The position numbers and the translations under genes are program-made. This document shows, piece after piece, positions 33,985-42,113 of a stretch of DNA of 64,000 bases. The DNA comes from Clostridia bacterium (lineage in GTDB: Bacteria; Bacillota; Clostridia; Oscillospirales; Acutalibacteraceae), in the NCBI GenBank assembly GCA_017517865.1, contig JAFWYB010000056.1, positions 1-64,000 of the forward strand, given 5' to 3'. The notes beneath the pieces were generated by a model. It was not told the DNA's origin and did not search any database. It was given only the letters and a program-made list of their open reading frames with translations. How positions within the stretch are numbered: the stretch's first letter is position 1; every line of letters begins with the position of its first letter.

Positions 33985-35640
33985 ATGGACGAAAATAAGT
34001 TTGAATTTTATCCCCAAGAAAAAAAAGAGCCGGTACAGCCGACTCCTGAGGGTGCAGATTCTTTATCAGTGCCGCAGCAAGAAGAAGCCGTGCAGACCGA
34101 ATTTACACAGCCGGCAGATATTTACAGCGGTGAGGTAAAGGATGCTTTCGCGGAAAAGGAAGAAGAGCAGCAGACGCAGGAGAAGGTACCCGCTTCTCCC
34201 GTGGAGGAAACAGCGGATTCTAATGCTTTTAATCCTCCTGCCTATCAGACTGCACCTGCGGAATATGTGAGCGTGGGATATACCCCGCCCGTAACAGCTC
34301 CCGCACCCCAGGCGCCCGCCTACAGGGCACCGAATAATGTGCCTTATAACCCTTATGCACCGAAAAACGGTGTAAATCAGCCTCCCTACGGCTACGCTCA
34401 GTACCGTCAGCCCGCATATAATCAGATGCCGCCTCAGATGCAGCCTCAGCCCTCGGGGGCATCAAAGGGCAAGATAGTTGCAGCAGTGCTTATCGGTCTT
34501 TGCATTATTGCGGCAATTATATTTATAGCAGGTGCTATGCTCGGCACAGACAAAGCTATGGGGGATCTGATTCCCGAGGAAACAAGCACTCAGGAAAAAA
34601 CAACCCTTTATTCCGAAGAGAGCACCACACTTCCCGAAACAACCGTTTCAGACAGCCTTAACGTTTCAACCACCAACCCCTCAGAGGCTATACCGAACTC
34701 TGTTTACGTTGCCGAAAAGGTACGCCCGAGTGTTGTAGGCGTTATGGTTTATCTTGACGGTGAGCTTTACGGTGAGGGCTCAGGCGTGCTTATGAGCGAA
34801 AAGGACGGCTGGACCTACGTTATAACCTGTGCTCACGTTATTGACGAAGAAAACGTGACTTACAGCATACTTCTTCTTGACGGCACATCTTTAAAGGCAG
34901 AGATTGTTGCTCTTGATACAAGAACAGACATCGGTGTAATCAAGGTTAACAAAACGGGCCTTCCTCTTGCCGAATTCGGCGATTCCTCAACCCTGAAGGT
35001 AGGTGAACCCATCTATGCTATCGGCAATCCCGGCGGCTCAGAGTATTTCGGCTCAATAACCGACGGCATTGTTGCTTCAATCGACCGTTCGGTAACATCA
35101 ACCTACACAATGACCTGCATTCAGCATAATGCGGCTATTAACCCGGGTAACTCGGGCGGTGCCCTTGTCAATACGGCGGGACAGATTATAGGCATAAACT
35201 CAGCTAAAATTGCAAGCACGGAGTTTGAAGGTATGGGCTTTGCGGTGCCTACATCAATAGCAAGCCCCGTAGTTGATGCGCTTATAAATTACGGCTATGT
35301 GCCAAACAGACCGAAGCTCGGCATTGAGTATTCACCCGTAAGCACAAATCAGCTTTACAGTATTATTGTTTCAATCAAGGATCTTCCTCAGGGCGCGCTG
35401 ATTATTGCAAGTATTGCTGAGGACAGCACCCTTGTAGGTACTCAGGCTCAGGTGGGCGACCTTATCATAGGTGTAAACGGTAAGAATATGGATGATTCAA
35501 GCGTACTGCTTGACCTTATCGAAACAGGTAAGGTAGGCGACACTCTTACTCTTACCCTCTGCCGTATTGATAAGCGAACCTACAAGATATCAACCTTTGA
35601 TGTGGTTATAACTCTCGTCGAAGATAAAGGCTCAAACTAA
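33985..35640 (+). CDS. HtrA/DegP-like membrane serine protease with PDZ domain
   Basis: The start at 33985 (MDENKFEFYPQ) follows GAAGGAG. The protein has 551 residues. A 160-residue Pro/Gln/Ala-rich cytoplasmic part precedes one membrane helix (about 162-185). The trypsin-like domain has His in CAHVID (about 283), Asp in RTDIGVIKV (about 314) and Ser in NPGNSGGAL (about 389). A PDZ domain ends the protein (DLIIGVNGKNMDDSS). It degrades or refolds proteins outside the membrane. In Bacillus, htrA genes are controlled by the CssRS pair, and the neighbours here suggest a comparable arrangement. Confidence 0.92.
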   Translation: MDENKFEFYPQEKKEPVQPTPEGADSLSVPQQEEAVQTEFTQPADIYSGEVKDAFAEKEEEQQTQEKVPASPVEETADSNAFNPPAYQTAPAEYVSVGYTPPVTAPAPQAPAYRAPNNVPYNPYAPKNGVNQPPYGYAQYRQPAYNQMPPQMQPQPSGASKGKIVAAVLIGLCIIAAIIFIAGAMLGTDKAMGDLIPEETSTQEKTTLYSEESTTLPETTVSDSLNVSTTNPSEAIPNSVYVAEKVRPSVVGVMVYLDGELYGEGSGVLMSEKDGWTYVITCAHVIDEENVTYSILLLDGTSLKAEIVALDTRTDIGVIKVNKTGLPLAEFGDSSTLKVGEPIYAIGNPGGSEYFGSITDGIVASIDRSVTSTYTMTCIQHNAAINPGNSGGALVNTAGQIIGINSAKIASTEFEGMGFAVPTSIASPVVDALINYGYVPNRPKLGIEYSPVSTNQLYSIIVSIKDLPQGALIIASIAEDSTLVGTQAQVGDLIIGVNGKNMDDSSVLLDLIETGKVGDTLTLTLCRIDKRTYKISTFDVVITLVEDKGSN

Positions 35641-35643
35641 GCC

Positions 35644-36501
35644 TTACATCAGAGTGAAAAGAAGAAGAGCTTCTTCAATTTCTGAGTATATTTTATAAAG
35701 CTCATTTTCGGGCAGGGGAGTATCTCCCTTGCCCGTTTTCATTGTAAAGGCGGGTCGCTGTGTTTCCGAAGCAAACCACTGCGACAGACCTTTTTCTTCA
35801 CTGCGGTGATAGGTATGGGCGCAGGAGTCGGCAAGAATTTTTGCCATCATATCAGAGGCGGCGGGTATATTTTCTGCCTTATGAAGGCAAAGGGATTCGC
35901 CTGCAGAGGATAGGCTGAGGCACTGTCTGAAGCTGCTCATTCTGCAAAGGCGGGTAAGTGCTCTTACCTCGCTTTCACTTTCAGCGTATTTTCCGCTTTG
36001 TGCTTTTTCTTCGGCAGTCAGCTTTTCAAAGCAGCTGAAATTCAGCTTCAGATCAACGCCCGTACCGTTGTAGCGCCAGCTGCAGTGGTCACCGTCGGAT
36101 AAATCTCTTACGAAGCCGCTCAGACCTCCGGCAGCTTCAAAGCCCGTTGCGGAAATTTCGCAGCCGTCAGGATTGGGAAAGGGTATGACGGTTACACCCA
36201 GCTGTGAAAAAGCGCGTCTTACATCTACAGAGCAAAGCTCTCTGCCGTATTTCAGCGCACGGCAAAGGTTTTCGGTAAAGAGCATAAGAAGCAGACCCGA
36301 AAGGCGGTCACGACCGTCAAGTGAGCCTGCCATAACCGAATGATTTGCGTTTTTACCCAGGCTAAGTGAAAAAATACCCCTGCCGAGAGCCGAGCGACCG
36401 ATAATTTCTGCATTTAAAAACGGAAAATCTTTAATCAGCTCTTCTATATAACGGATATTTGTGGTATAATCTGTTTTGTAAGGTTTAATTATGTAGCTCA
36501 T
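35644..36501 (-). CDS. Catalytically degenerate M14 carboxypeptidase homologue
   Basis: The protein has 285 residues and no signal peptide. The M14 framework is clear: GRSALGRGIFSLSLG, VTVIPFPNPDG, WRYNGTGVDLKLNF and PAFTMKTGKGDTPLP. Every catalytic position has changed: the HGRE zinc motif reads DGRD, the third ligand His in the SxHSxGE-like segment reads LSSAGES, and the general-base Glu in TxExG reads TMKTG. So it should not bind zinc or hydrolyse peptides by the family mechanism. The frame is intact. It may be a binding protein or a gene in decay. It converges on the HtrA gene with only 3 bp between. Confidence 0.8.
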   Translation of the reverse strand: MSYIIKPYKTDYTTNIRYIEELIKDFPFLNAEIIGRSALGRGIFSLSLGKNANHSVMAGSLDGRDRLSGLLLMLFTENLCRALKYGRELCSVDVRRAFSQLGVTVIPFPNPDGCEISATGFEAAGGLSGFVRDLSDGDHCSWRYNGTGVDLKLNFSCFEKLTAEEKAQSGKYAESESEVRALTRLCRMSSFRQCLSLSSAGESLCLHKAENIPAASDMMAKILADSCAHTYHRSEEKGLSQWFASETQRPAFTMKTGKGDTPLPENELYKIYSEIEEALLLFTLM

Positions 36502-36588
36502 TTTATCACCGATCCTTATACTGTTTGTAATATATAAGGATTTATATTTGTGACGGCTTAAGAATATAACTTAAAAGAGGGATAAGAA

Positions 36589-37128
36589 ATGGAAGAAAAG
36601 ACACTCAGCGAAAGAAATATTTTTGAAGGTAAGATTATAAGGGTGCATGTTGACGATGTTGAGCTTTCCGACGGCACAAAAAGCTTCCGCGAGGTTGTTG
36701 AGCACAGCGGAGGCGTCTGTGTTGCCGCACTCACTGATGAAAAGGAGCTTTACTTTGTCAGACAGTACCGTTACCCGTTTAAAAGAGAGCTTTTAGAGCT
36801 TCCCGCGGGTAAGCTTGAGGTGGGCGAAATTCCCCTTGAGGCGGGTCTTCGTGAGCTTGAGGAGGAGTGCGGTGTAAGGGCTGACAGAGTTATTGATATG
36901 GGTACGGTTTATCCGACTGTTGCTTATTGCAGTGAAATTATATATCTTTTTGCCGCTACGGGGCTTCATCCCGTTATTCAGCACCTTGATGAGGGCGAGT
37001 TCCTTTCGGTTGAGAAAATACCGCTTGAAAAGGCAGCTAAGATGGTGGTTGAGGGCGAGATTTCAGACGCCAAAACCGTTGCTCTTGTGCTCAAGCTCGA
37101 TAAAATGCTCAAAGAGGGAAAAATATGA
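36589..37128 (+). CDS. NUDIX hydrolase, ADP-ribose pyrophosphatase type
   Basis: The protein has 179 residues and is preceded by AAAAGAGG. The Nudix box fits GX5EX7REUXEEXGU exactly (GKLEVGEIPLEAGLRELEEE then CGV). The N-terminal VDDVELSDGTKSFREVVEHSGGV is typical of ADP-ribose pyrophosphatases (NudF/YqkG). It cleaves ADP-ribose to AMP and ribose-5-phosphate. The stop overlaps the maf start (ATGA), giving translational coupling. Confidence 0.92.
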   Translation: MEEKTLSERNIFEGKIIRVHVDDVELSDGTKSFREVVEHSGGVCVAALTDEKELYFVRQYRYPFKRELLELPAGKLEVGEIPLEAGLRELEEECGVRADRVIDMGTVYPTVAYCSEIIYLFAATGLHPVIQHLDEGEFLSVEKIPLEKAAKMVVEGEISDAKTVALVLKLDKMLKEGKI

Positions 37129-37706
37129 TGAAAAAGTTTATTGTTGCCTCCGCTTCACCGAGAAGACGCGAGCTTCTTATGAATGCGGGATATGAATTTG
37201 AAATAATACCCTCTGATGCAGATGAAACACTGCCCGGGAATACAGGTACCGAGCAGGCGGTCTGCCTGCTTGCCGAGAGAAAGGCACTTTCCGTGCTTGC
37301 CGTAAGAGATGATGCGGTGGTTCTCGGCTGTGATACGGTGGTTGTGCTTGATGACGAGATTTTAGGTAAGCCAACAGACCGCGAGGATGCAAAAAGAATG
37401 CTCCGTCTTCTTTCAGACAGAGCTCATAAGGTTATAACGGCCGTATGTATAGCAGAAAAGGGAAGAAAGGAAACCTTCTGTAACGTAACGGAGGTTGAGT
37501 TTTATCCTCTTAGTGAAAAAACGGTTGAAAGCTATGTTTCAACCGGTGAATGTGATGATAAAGCAGGCTCTTACGGCATTCAGGGCTACGGCGCAGCGCT
37601 CGTCAGCGGCATAAAGGGAGACTATTTTTCTGTTATGGGTCTGCCCGTGGCACAGTGTGTAAGGGTGCTTTCGGAATTCGGAATAGAGGGCAGTGTAAAG
37701 GTATAA
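37125..37706 (+). CDS. maf: Maf-type nucleoside triphosphate pyrophosphatase
   Basis: The protein has 193 residues. SASPRRRELL opens the active site, followed by DADETLP, CDTVVVLDDEILGKP (catalytic Asp) and DKAGSYGIQGYGA. Maf proteins hydrolyse dTTP/UTP or modified nucleotides and are often next to mreB. Here two minus-strand genes lie between maf and mreB. A terminator follows at 37711. Confidence 0.93.
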   Translation: MMKKFIVASASPRRRELLMNAGYEFEIIPSDADETLPGNTGTEQAVCLLAERKALSVLAVRDDAVVLGCDTVVVLDDEILGKPTDREDAKRMLRLLSDRAHKVITAVCIAEKGRKETFCNVTEVEFYPLSEKTVESYVSTGECDDKAGSYGIQGYGAALVSGIKGDYFSVMGLPVAQCVRVLSEFGIEGSVKV

Positions 37707-37710
37707 AAGA

Positions 37711-37738
37711 AAAAGCTCCGCTGATGCGGAGCTTTTTT
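37711..37738 (+). terminator. Intrinsic terminator after maf
   Basis: AAAAGCTCCGC-TGAT-GCGGAGCTTTTTT. A heptamer array begins at the end of its T-tract. Confidence 0.92.
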
Positions 37739-37773
37739 AATGCAGAATGCAAAGTGCAAAATGCAGAATTGCG
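37739..37773. repeat. TGCARAA-type heptamer array A1
   Basis: ATGCAGA, ATGCAAA, GTGCAAA and ATGCAGA in series, closing with ATTGCG. It starts directly after the terminator T-tract. The 60 bp that follow (GTGATGAA, then GGGTTTCACCCGCC) resemble those after array A3 at 54518, so a longer repeated unit is involved. The rest of the gap to 37886 has no recognisable gene. Confidence 0.85.
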
Positions 37774-37886
37774 ACTGACAGTGATGAATTATTCAGGGTT
37801 TCACCCGCCACGTCGGGATGTTACAACAAGAGAGCGTTTTACAGTGCTTCCCGGTGTCCGATGTTCTCGGCCCTTGCCCTCCGAAA

Positions 37887-38567
37887 TTATCTTCGCAGTG
37901 CCCGAAGCTTCATCTTTACATCGTCACTTATGCGGTAGCTTTCAATTGCCTTTTGTATAGTCTTATTATGCACCCACACCGAAAGCCTGTTTTCTGTAAG
38001 ATAGGGTATGGTGCTTTCGGGCTGCTTTGCAACTGCGGTGGCGAAAAACCAGGCTGAGCACATATTGATGTAATATTCGTCACTTTTTATGTCGGCAACG
38101 AGCTTCAGGATTTCCTCACTGAAGCTCTCGTCAAGATAAAAATCCATAAGGCACTTGATGCCGAAGCGCACCGTGTAGGTGCGGTCGCTTTTCAGCCACT
38201 CTTTTATTTTTAAAAGGAGCCTTTCGGGCTCTTTTTTCAATGCCTTGGGACTTATACCGTCACAGGTTGCCCAATTATCGATATAAGGCAGAAATGCCTC
38301 AAGCTCTTGCATACAGATGTCATAGTCTTTTATAAGAGCGATAAGAAAGGCGTGAAGGTTGTTTTCCTCGTAATAACTGTGGGGCAGAGCTTTCATAAAA
38401 TTCTCTGCAAGTTCAGTGTCGCTTATTTGTTTGGCATATTTCCTCAGAAGCGGCACTCTGACCCCGATTATATTTTCCTTACTTACAGTGGGCATAAGCT
38501 TAGCGTGAAAATCGCGGTAAGAAATGTCCTGAAAAGAGAAAAGCTTATTTTCAATTTCATTTCTCAT
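37887..38567 (-). CDS. AlkD-like DNA alkylation repair protein
   Basis: The protein has 226 residues, all helical HEAT-like repeats as in the AlkC/AlkD DNA glycosylase family. NIIGVRVPLLRKYAK near residue 35 and YIDNWATCDGISPKAL near 95, with the conserved W and D, are family features, as is WLKSDRTYTVRFGIKCLMDFYL. It probably excises alkylated bases such as 7-methylguanine. Its start overlaps the stop of the upstream MBL gene by 4 bp. Confidence 0.88.
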   Translation of the reverse strand: MRNEIENKLFSFQDISYRDFHAKLMPTVSKENIIGVRVPLLRKYAKQISDTELAENFMKALPHSYYEENNLHAFLIALIKDYDICMQELEAFLPYIDNWATCDGISPKALKKEPERLLLKIKEWLKSDRTYTVRFGIKCLMDFYLDESFSEEILKLVADIKSDEYYINMCSAWFFATAVAKQPESTIPYLTENRLSVWVHNKTIQKAIESYRISDDVKMKLRALRR

Positions 38568-39376
38568 ATTTCTATTTCCAATCCTGATCTGAGCTGAACA
38601 AGGCTTTCACCGAGCTCTTTTTTTAAAATGGCAAAGGCCTTGTCGCCGGTACAGTGACCTGTGTATATCTTTTGGATTCCCAGCTTTTTTACCTTTGCGG
38701 CAAGTGAAAGCACGTCGGCTTCGGTCGAGCGGAAAAGGTGGAGACCGCCGATATAGGCAACAATTTTTTCTTCGGGGAAGGCTTCACGCACCTCGTCGAT
38801 GATGTTTTCAACTCCGGCATGAGAGCAGCTGTTGAGAATAACGAGTCCCTTTTCGGTGCGCAGCACAAGGCTCACCTCGTGGTTGAAGTTGTCGGGGACT
38901 GTTTTACGGCCCTCCTTTACAAAAAGGCCCGCTTTTTTTGCTGCTTCGGTGAAATCTCCGTCAAAGTGAGGGAGTATATAAGCATTTCTATAAAGCTCTG
39001 TTTTTTCGCTTACATATTTTATCCGGTTTGCGAAATCCTTCATAATACCCTTTTTTATTCCTATGTATTTTCCGAAAATCCAGCGCTTGCCGTAGCAGTT
39101 TTCCCTGCAGTTTTCGCTAAGATAAAAGTCTGCCTTGCTGTTGAGCTTGAAAAAGTAAGGCAGACCGTCAGCGTGGTCGTAGTGGGCGTGAGAGAGCACA
39201 CCGTAATCGGTCTGTTCAAGGTCTATACCCATTTTGCGGGCGTTTTCTCTGAATTTTGACGAGGCACCTGTATCAAGAAGTATATTCTTACCTTCGTGAT
39301 TTATAAAAACCGAAAGGCCCCATTCACAAAGATAGTCTTTATCGCCGATGTTATCAATAAGAATTTTTGCAAGCAT
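38564..39376 (-). CDS. Metallo-beta-lactamase-fold hydrolase
   Basis: The protein has 270 residues. The metal motif HAHYDHADG is near residue 65, followed by VILNSCSHAGVENIID and IGGLHLF near the C-terminus. The layout (LLDTGASSKFRENARKMG, TGHCTGDKAF) matches the group annotated as methanopterin-precursor-like MBL hydrolases. The substrate is unknown. It is the first gene of a two-gene unit with alkD-like. AAAGGAGG lies upstream of the start. Confidence 0.88.
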   Translation of the reverse strand: MLAKILIDNIGDKDYLCEWGLSVFINHEGKNILLDTGASSKFRENARKMGIDLEQTDYGVLSHAHYDHADGLPYFFKLNSKADFYLSENCRENCYGKRWIFGKYIGIKKGIMKDFANRIKYVSEKTELYRNAYILPHFDGDFTEAAKKAGLFVKEGRKTVPDNFNHEVSLVLRTEKGLVILNSCSHAGVENIIDEVREAFPEEKIVAYIGGLHLFRSTEADVLSLAAKVKKLGIQKIYTGHCTGDKAFAILKKELGESLVQLRSGLEIEI

Positions 39377-39496
39377 ATTTCTGCCTCCTTTTTAGTTATT
39401 ATATAACTTAATGCCTTATACTGTCAAATATAAGCGGTGAATTTAACGCCTTTTTCAGGTAAAAATAAAAAAAGATGTTAAATTTGTATATTTCTA

Positions 39497-39525
39497 TTGA
39501 GTAAACCGCTTTTTTGCGGTATAAT
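39497..39525 (+). promoter_or_regulatory. mreB operon promoter
   Basis: TTGAGT, a 17-bp spacer, then TATAAT, 66 bp before mreB. The spacer itself is a dyad (ACCGC-T6-GCGGT). Confidence 0.8.
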
Positions 39526-39590
39526 GATATATCTATAATTGTGTCATTATGTCAATTTACAATAGATTCGCTTGAGAAAGGGGATAAAAT

Positions 39591-40601
39591 ATGCTTTTTT
39601 CACAGGATATAGGAATAGATTTAGGTACAGCCAACACCCTCGTTTTTGTCAAGGGTAAAGGTATAGTTATACGCGAGCCCTCGGTTGTTGCCATCAATGT
39701 CGGCGCAAGACCTGCCAGGGTTGTAGCCGTCGGCACCGAGGCGAAGGAAATGATAGGCAGAACTCCCGGCTCGATTACCGCTATGCGGCCTCTTCGTGAC
39801 GGTGTTATTGCAGACTTTGATATTACCTGTGAGATGCTCAAAAAGTTCATTCAGAAGGCTATGGGCGGCTCCTTCCTTACAAAGGCAAGGGTCGTTGTGT
39901 GCATTCCTTCAGGTGTTACCGAGGTTGAAAGAAGAAACGTTCACGATGTTGCAATTGAAGCAGGTGCTAAATACGTTTCTCTTATTGAAGAGCCTATGGC
40001 TGCGGCTATCGGTGCGGGCCTTCCCGTAAGTGAAGCTATCGGAAGTATGATTGTTGATATCGGTGGCGGTACCGCTGAGGTTGCGGTTATATCTCTGGGC
40101 GATATCGTTACCTCGCGCTCAATAAGAATTGCAGGTGACTCATTCGACAGTGCAATAGGTCAGTATATCAAGAAAAAATACAATCTTCTCGTCGGTGACA
40201 GAACCGCCGAGGATATCAAGATAAAAATAGGCTCCGCTATGGAATATGAGGGCGGCGGAAAAATGGAGGTCAAGGGCAGAAACCTTGTTGACGGTCTTCC
40301 CAAGAGTATTACCGTTACAAGTGAGGAAATCCGTGAGGCTCTTTCCGACTGCGTAAATCAGATTCTTGATGTTGTTAAGGCAACTCTTGAAAAAACACCT
40401 CCCGAGCTTTCGGCCGACATTATGGAGCAGGGCATTACTCTTACAGGCGGCGGTGCTCTTTTAAGAGGTCTTGATAAGCTCATTTCCGCTGAAACGGGTA
40501 TGCCCGTCAACGTTGCCGATAATCCCCTTGACTGTGTTGCAGACGGCACGGGAATTTATCTTGAGTCAGATGCTCTGGGTAATATCGGAAAGAAAATCTA
40601 A
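39591..40601 (+). CDS. mreB: Rod shape-determining protein MreB
   Basis: The protein has 336 residues and an actin fold. [19 protein letters not shown] is phosphate-1, [15 protein letters not shown] follows, [15 protein letters not shown] is phosphate-2, and [15 protein letters not shown] is the adenosine motif. It polymerises under the membrane and guides lateral wall synthesis. It is followed by mreC, mreD and PBP2, the standard elongasome order. Confidence 0.97.
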   Translation: MLFSQDIGIDLGTANTLVFVKGKGIVIREPSVVAINVGARPARVVAVGTEAKEMIGRTPGSITAMRPLRDGVIADFDITCEMLKKFIQKAMGGSFLTKARVVVCIPSGVTEVERRNVHDVAIEAGAKYVSLIEEPMAAAIGAGLPVSEAIGSMIVDIGGGTAEVAVISLGDIVTSRSIRIAGDSFDSAIGQYIKKKYNLLVGDRTAEDIKIKIGSAMEYEGGGKMEVKGRNLVDGLPKSITVTSEEIREALSDCVNQILDVVKATLEKTPPELSADIMEQGITLTGGGALLRGLDKLISAETGMPVNVADNPLDCVADGTGIYLESDALGNIGKKI

Positions 40602-40622
40602 AGTTTTTGAGAGGTAAAGCAG

Positions 40623-41480
40623 ATGCTTCAGTTTCTTAAAAGCGGCAAATTCAAGGCTTTCCTGTTTGTTATATGCGCCCTGCTTACGGGTTCTGTTATA
40701 GCGGTTGCAACAAGCTCCTCGGCATCACCCGTAACAAGCGCTGTAGGAGCGGTTTTCAGTCCCTTCCAGAAAGCGGCGGCATTTGTTGCCGACAAAATCG
40801 ACTGGTTTTCCGAATCCTTTGAAAGCGCATCCTCATATCGCAGACAGCTTGAAAGAATGGAACAGAAGATTGCCGAATATGAAAATCAGCTTATAGATTA
40901 TAACGACACAAAGCATAAGCTTGAAAGCTATGAAAAAATGCTTCAGATAAAGCAGGAAAATCCCGATTATATGTTCGAGCCTGCTTCTGTAATCGGTACT
41001 GACAGTGCCGATCTGTTCCGTTCGCTTATACTCGACAAGGGTTCAAACGACGGAATCAGTGCAAACGACCCTGTCGTATACGGCAACTATGTTGTGGGCG
41101 TGGTCAAAAAGGTTCATCCCTCATACTGTGTGGTTGAGTCTGTGCTCAGCCCTGAGGTTTATATCAGTGCGATGGACAGTAAAACAAGAGAGACTGCTTA
41201 TCTTACCACAACGGCGGAATATTCACTCAAGGGCTGCTGTGTGTTTACCGGCCTTAGCCAAACCACTGCCGTTGCCCCGGGCGGACTTATACTCACTTCG
41301 GGTATCGGCGGTACATACCCCAAGGGTCTTATCCTCGGCACGGTGACAGAGGTAGGAGAAAGCAAATATGAGCTTTCCAGCTACGCTGTTGTTCAGCCCG
41401 GTGCCGATATAAGAGAGCTTGAGGATGTGTTCATTATAACGGACTTTGAGGGACAGGGTGTTGAGGAAATAGCAGAGTAA
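40623..41480 (+). CDS. mreC: Rod shape-determining protein MreC
   Basis: The protein has 285 residues: one N-terminal membrane helix (FKAFLFVICALLTGSVIAV), a coiled coil at about residues 65-105, and the MreC beta domains (DKGSNDGISANDPVVY, LILTSGIGGTYPKGLILGTV). It links MreB to extracellular synthases. It lies 21 bp after mreB behind GAGAGG. Confidence 0.94.
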   Translation: MLQFLKSGKFKAFLFVICALLTGSVIAVATSSSASPVTSAVGAVFSPFQKAAAFVADKIDWFSESFESASSYRRQLERMEQKIAEYENQLIDYNDTKHKLESYEKMLQIKQENPDYMFEPASVIGTDSADLFRSLILDKGSNDGISANDPVVYGNYVVGVVKKVHPSYCVVESVLSPEVYISAMDSKTRETAYLTTTAEYSLKGCCVFTGLSQTTAVAPGGLILTSGIGGTYPKGLILGTVTEVGESKYELSSYAVVQPGADIRELEDVFIITDFEGQGVEEIAE

Positions 41481-41567
41481 ATGCAAAGCTGCACTGCGGC
41501 TGCATCTTCTGTAATCTGTAACGGAAGAATTGCGAGAGTAGGTCTTCATTCAAAAGGCGGTGAGATT

Positions 41568-42083
41568 TTGAGAATACCGACAATTTACATAAAAAGGGGA
41601 TTGCTGCTGCTTCTCATTATGCTCACGGCGGCTTTTCAGCATACTGACGGTGCAATTCCCTCACTTTTCGGTGCAAAGGCCATGGTGCTCATACCTCTGA
41701 CGGTTGTTATAGGTATGTATGAAAGAAGCCTTCCCGGTCTTGCTTTCGGAGTGATAGCAGGTGCACTGTGGGATTTTGCTTCGGTAAGGGGCGACGGCTT
41801 TTTTTCCGTCTGTCTTGCCGTTACGGGCTACCTTTCAGGTGTACTTGTTACCTATTACCTGAGAAATAACATTCTCAGTGCATTGCTTCTGGGTACAGTC
41901 AGTTCAGTGGGCATAAACACGCTTTATTGGTTTATTTTCATTTACACGGACGGCTATGAGGGTGCCGTGAGTCTTCTTACAGGCTTTTATATTCCCTCCG
42001 CAGTTTATACACTGATGTTTATATTTATATACTATTATCTTGCGGGGCTGATAATTAAGCTTACCGCATACAGAAAAAATTAG
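41568..42083 (+). CDS. mreD: Rod shape-determining protein MreD
   Basis: I choose the TTG at 41568 (LRIPTIYIKRGLLLLLIM) because AAAGGCGGTGAGA precedes it and it puts the first membrane helix at the N-terminus, as in MreD. The ATG at 41481, touching the mreC stop, would add 29 atypical residues. The protein has 171 residues, about five membrane segments, and the family feature PGLAFGVIAGALWDFAS. Confidence 0.87.
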   Translation: MRIPTIYIKRGLLLLLIMLTAAFQHTDGAIPSLFGAKAMVLIPLTVVIGMYERSLPGLAFGVIAGALWDFASVRGDGFFSVCLAVTGYLSGVLVTYYLRNNILSALLLGTVSSVGINTLYWFIFIYTDGYEGAVSLLTGFYIPSAVYTLMFIFIYYYLAGLIIKLTAYRKN

Positions 42084-42113
42084 AAATCGCAGGCTTAAAG
42101 GAGGTTGACGGAC

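Noticed and set aside
37739-37773. Short direct repeats as CRISPR
   Set aside because: The unit is 7 bp with no spacers, far too short for a CRISPR repeat.
37655-37960. ORF crossing the maf 3' end, terminator and heptamer array
   Set aside because: It reads through a terminator and repeats and overlaps the alkD-like gene.
41481-41567. Longer MreD start at the ATG touching the mreC stop
   Set aside because: Ribosome site too distant and the extra residues do not look like MreD; the TTG at 41568 has a good site.
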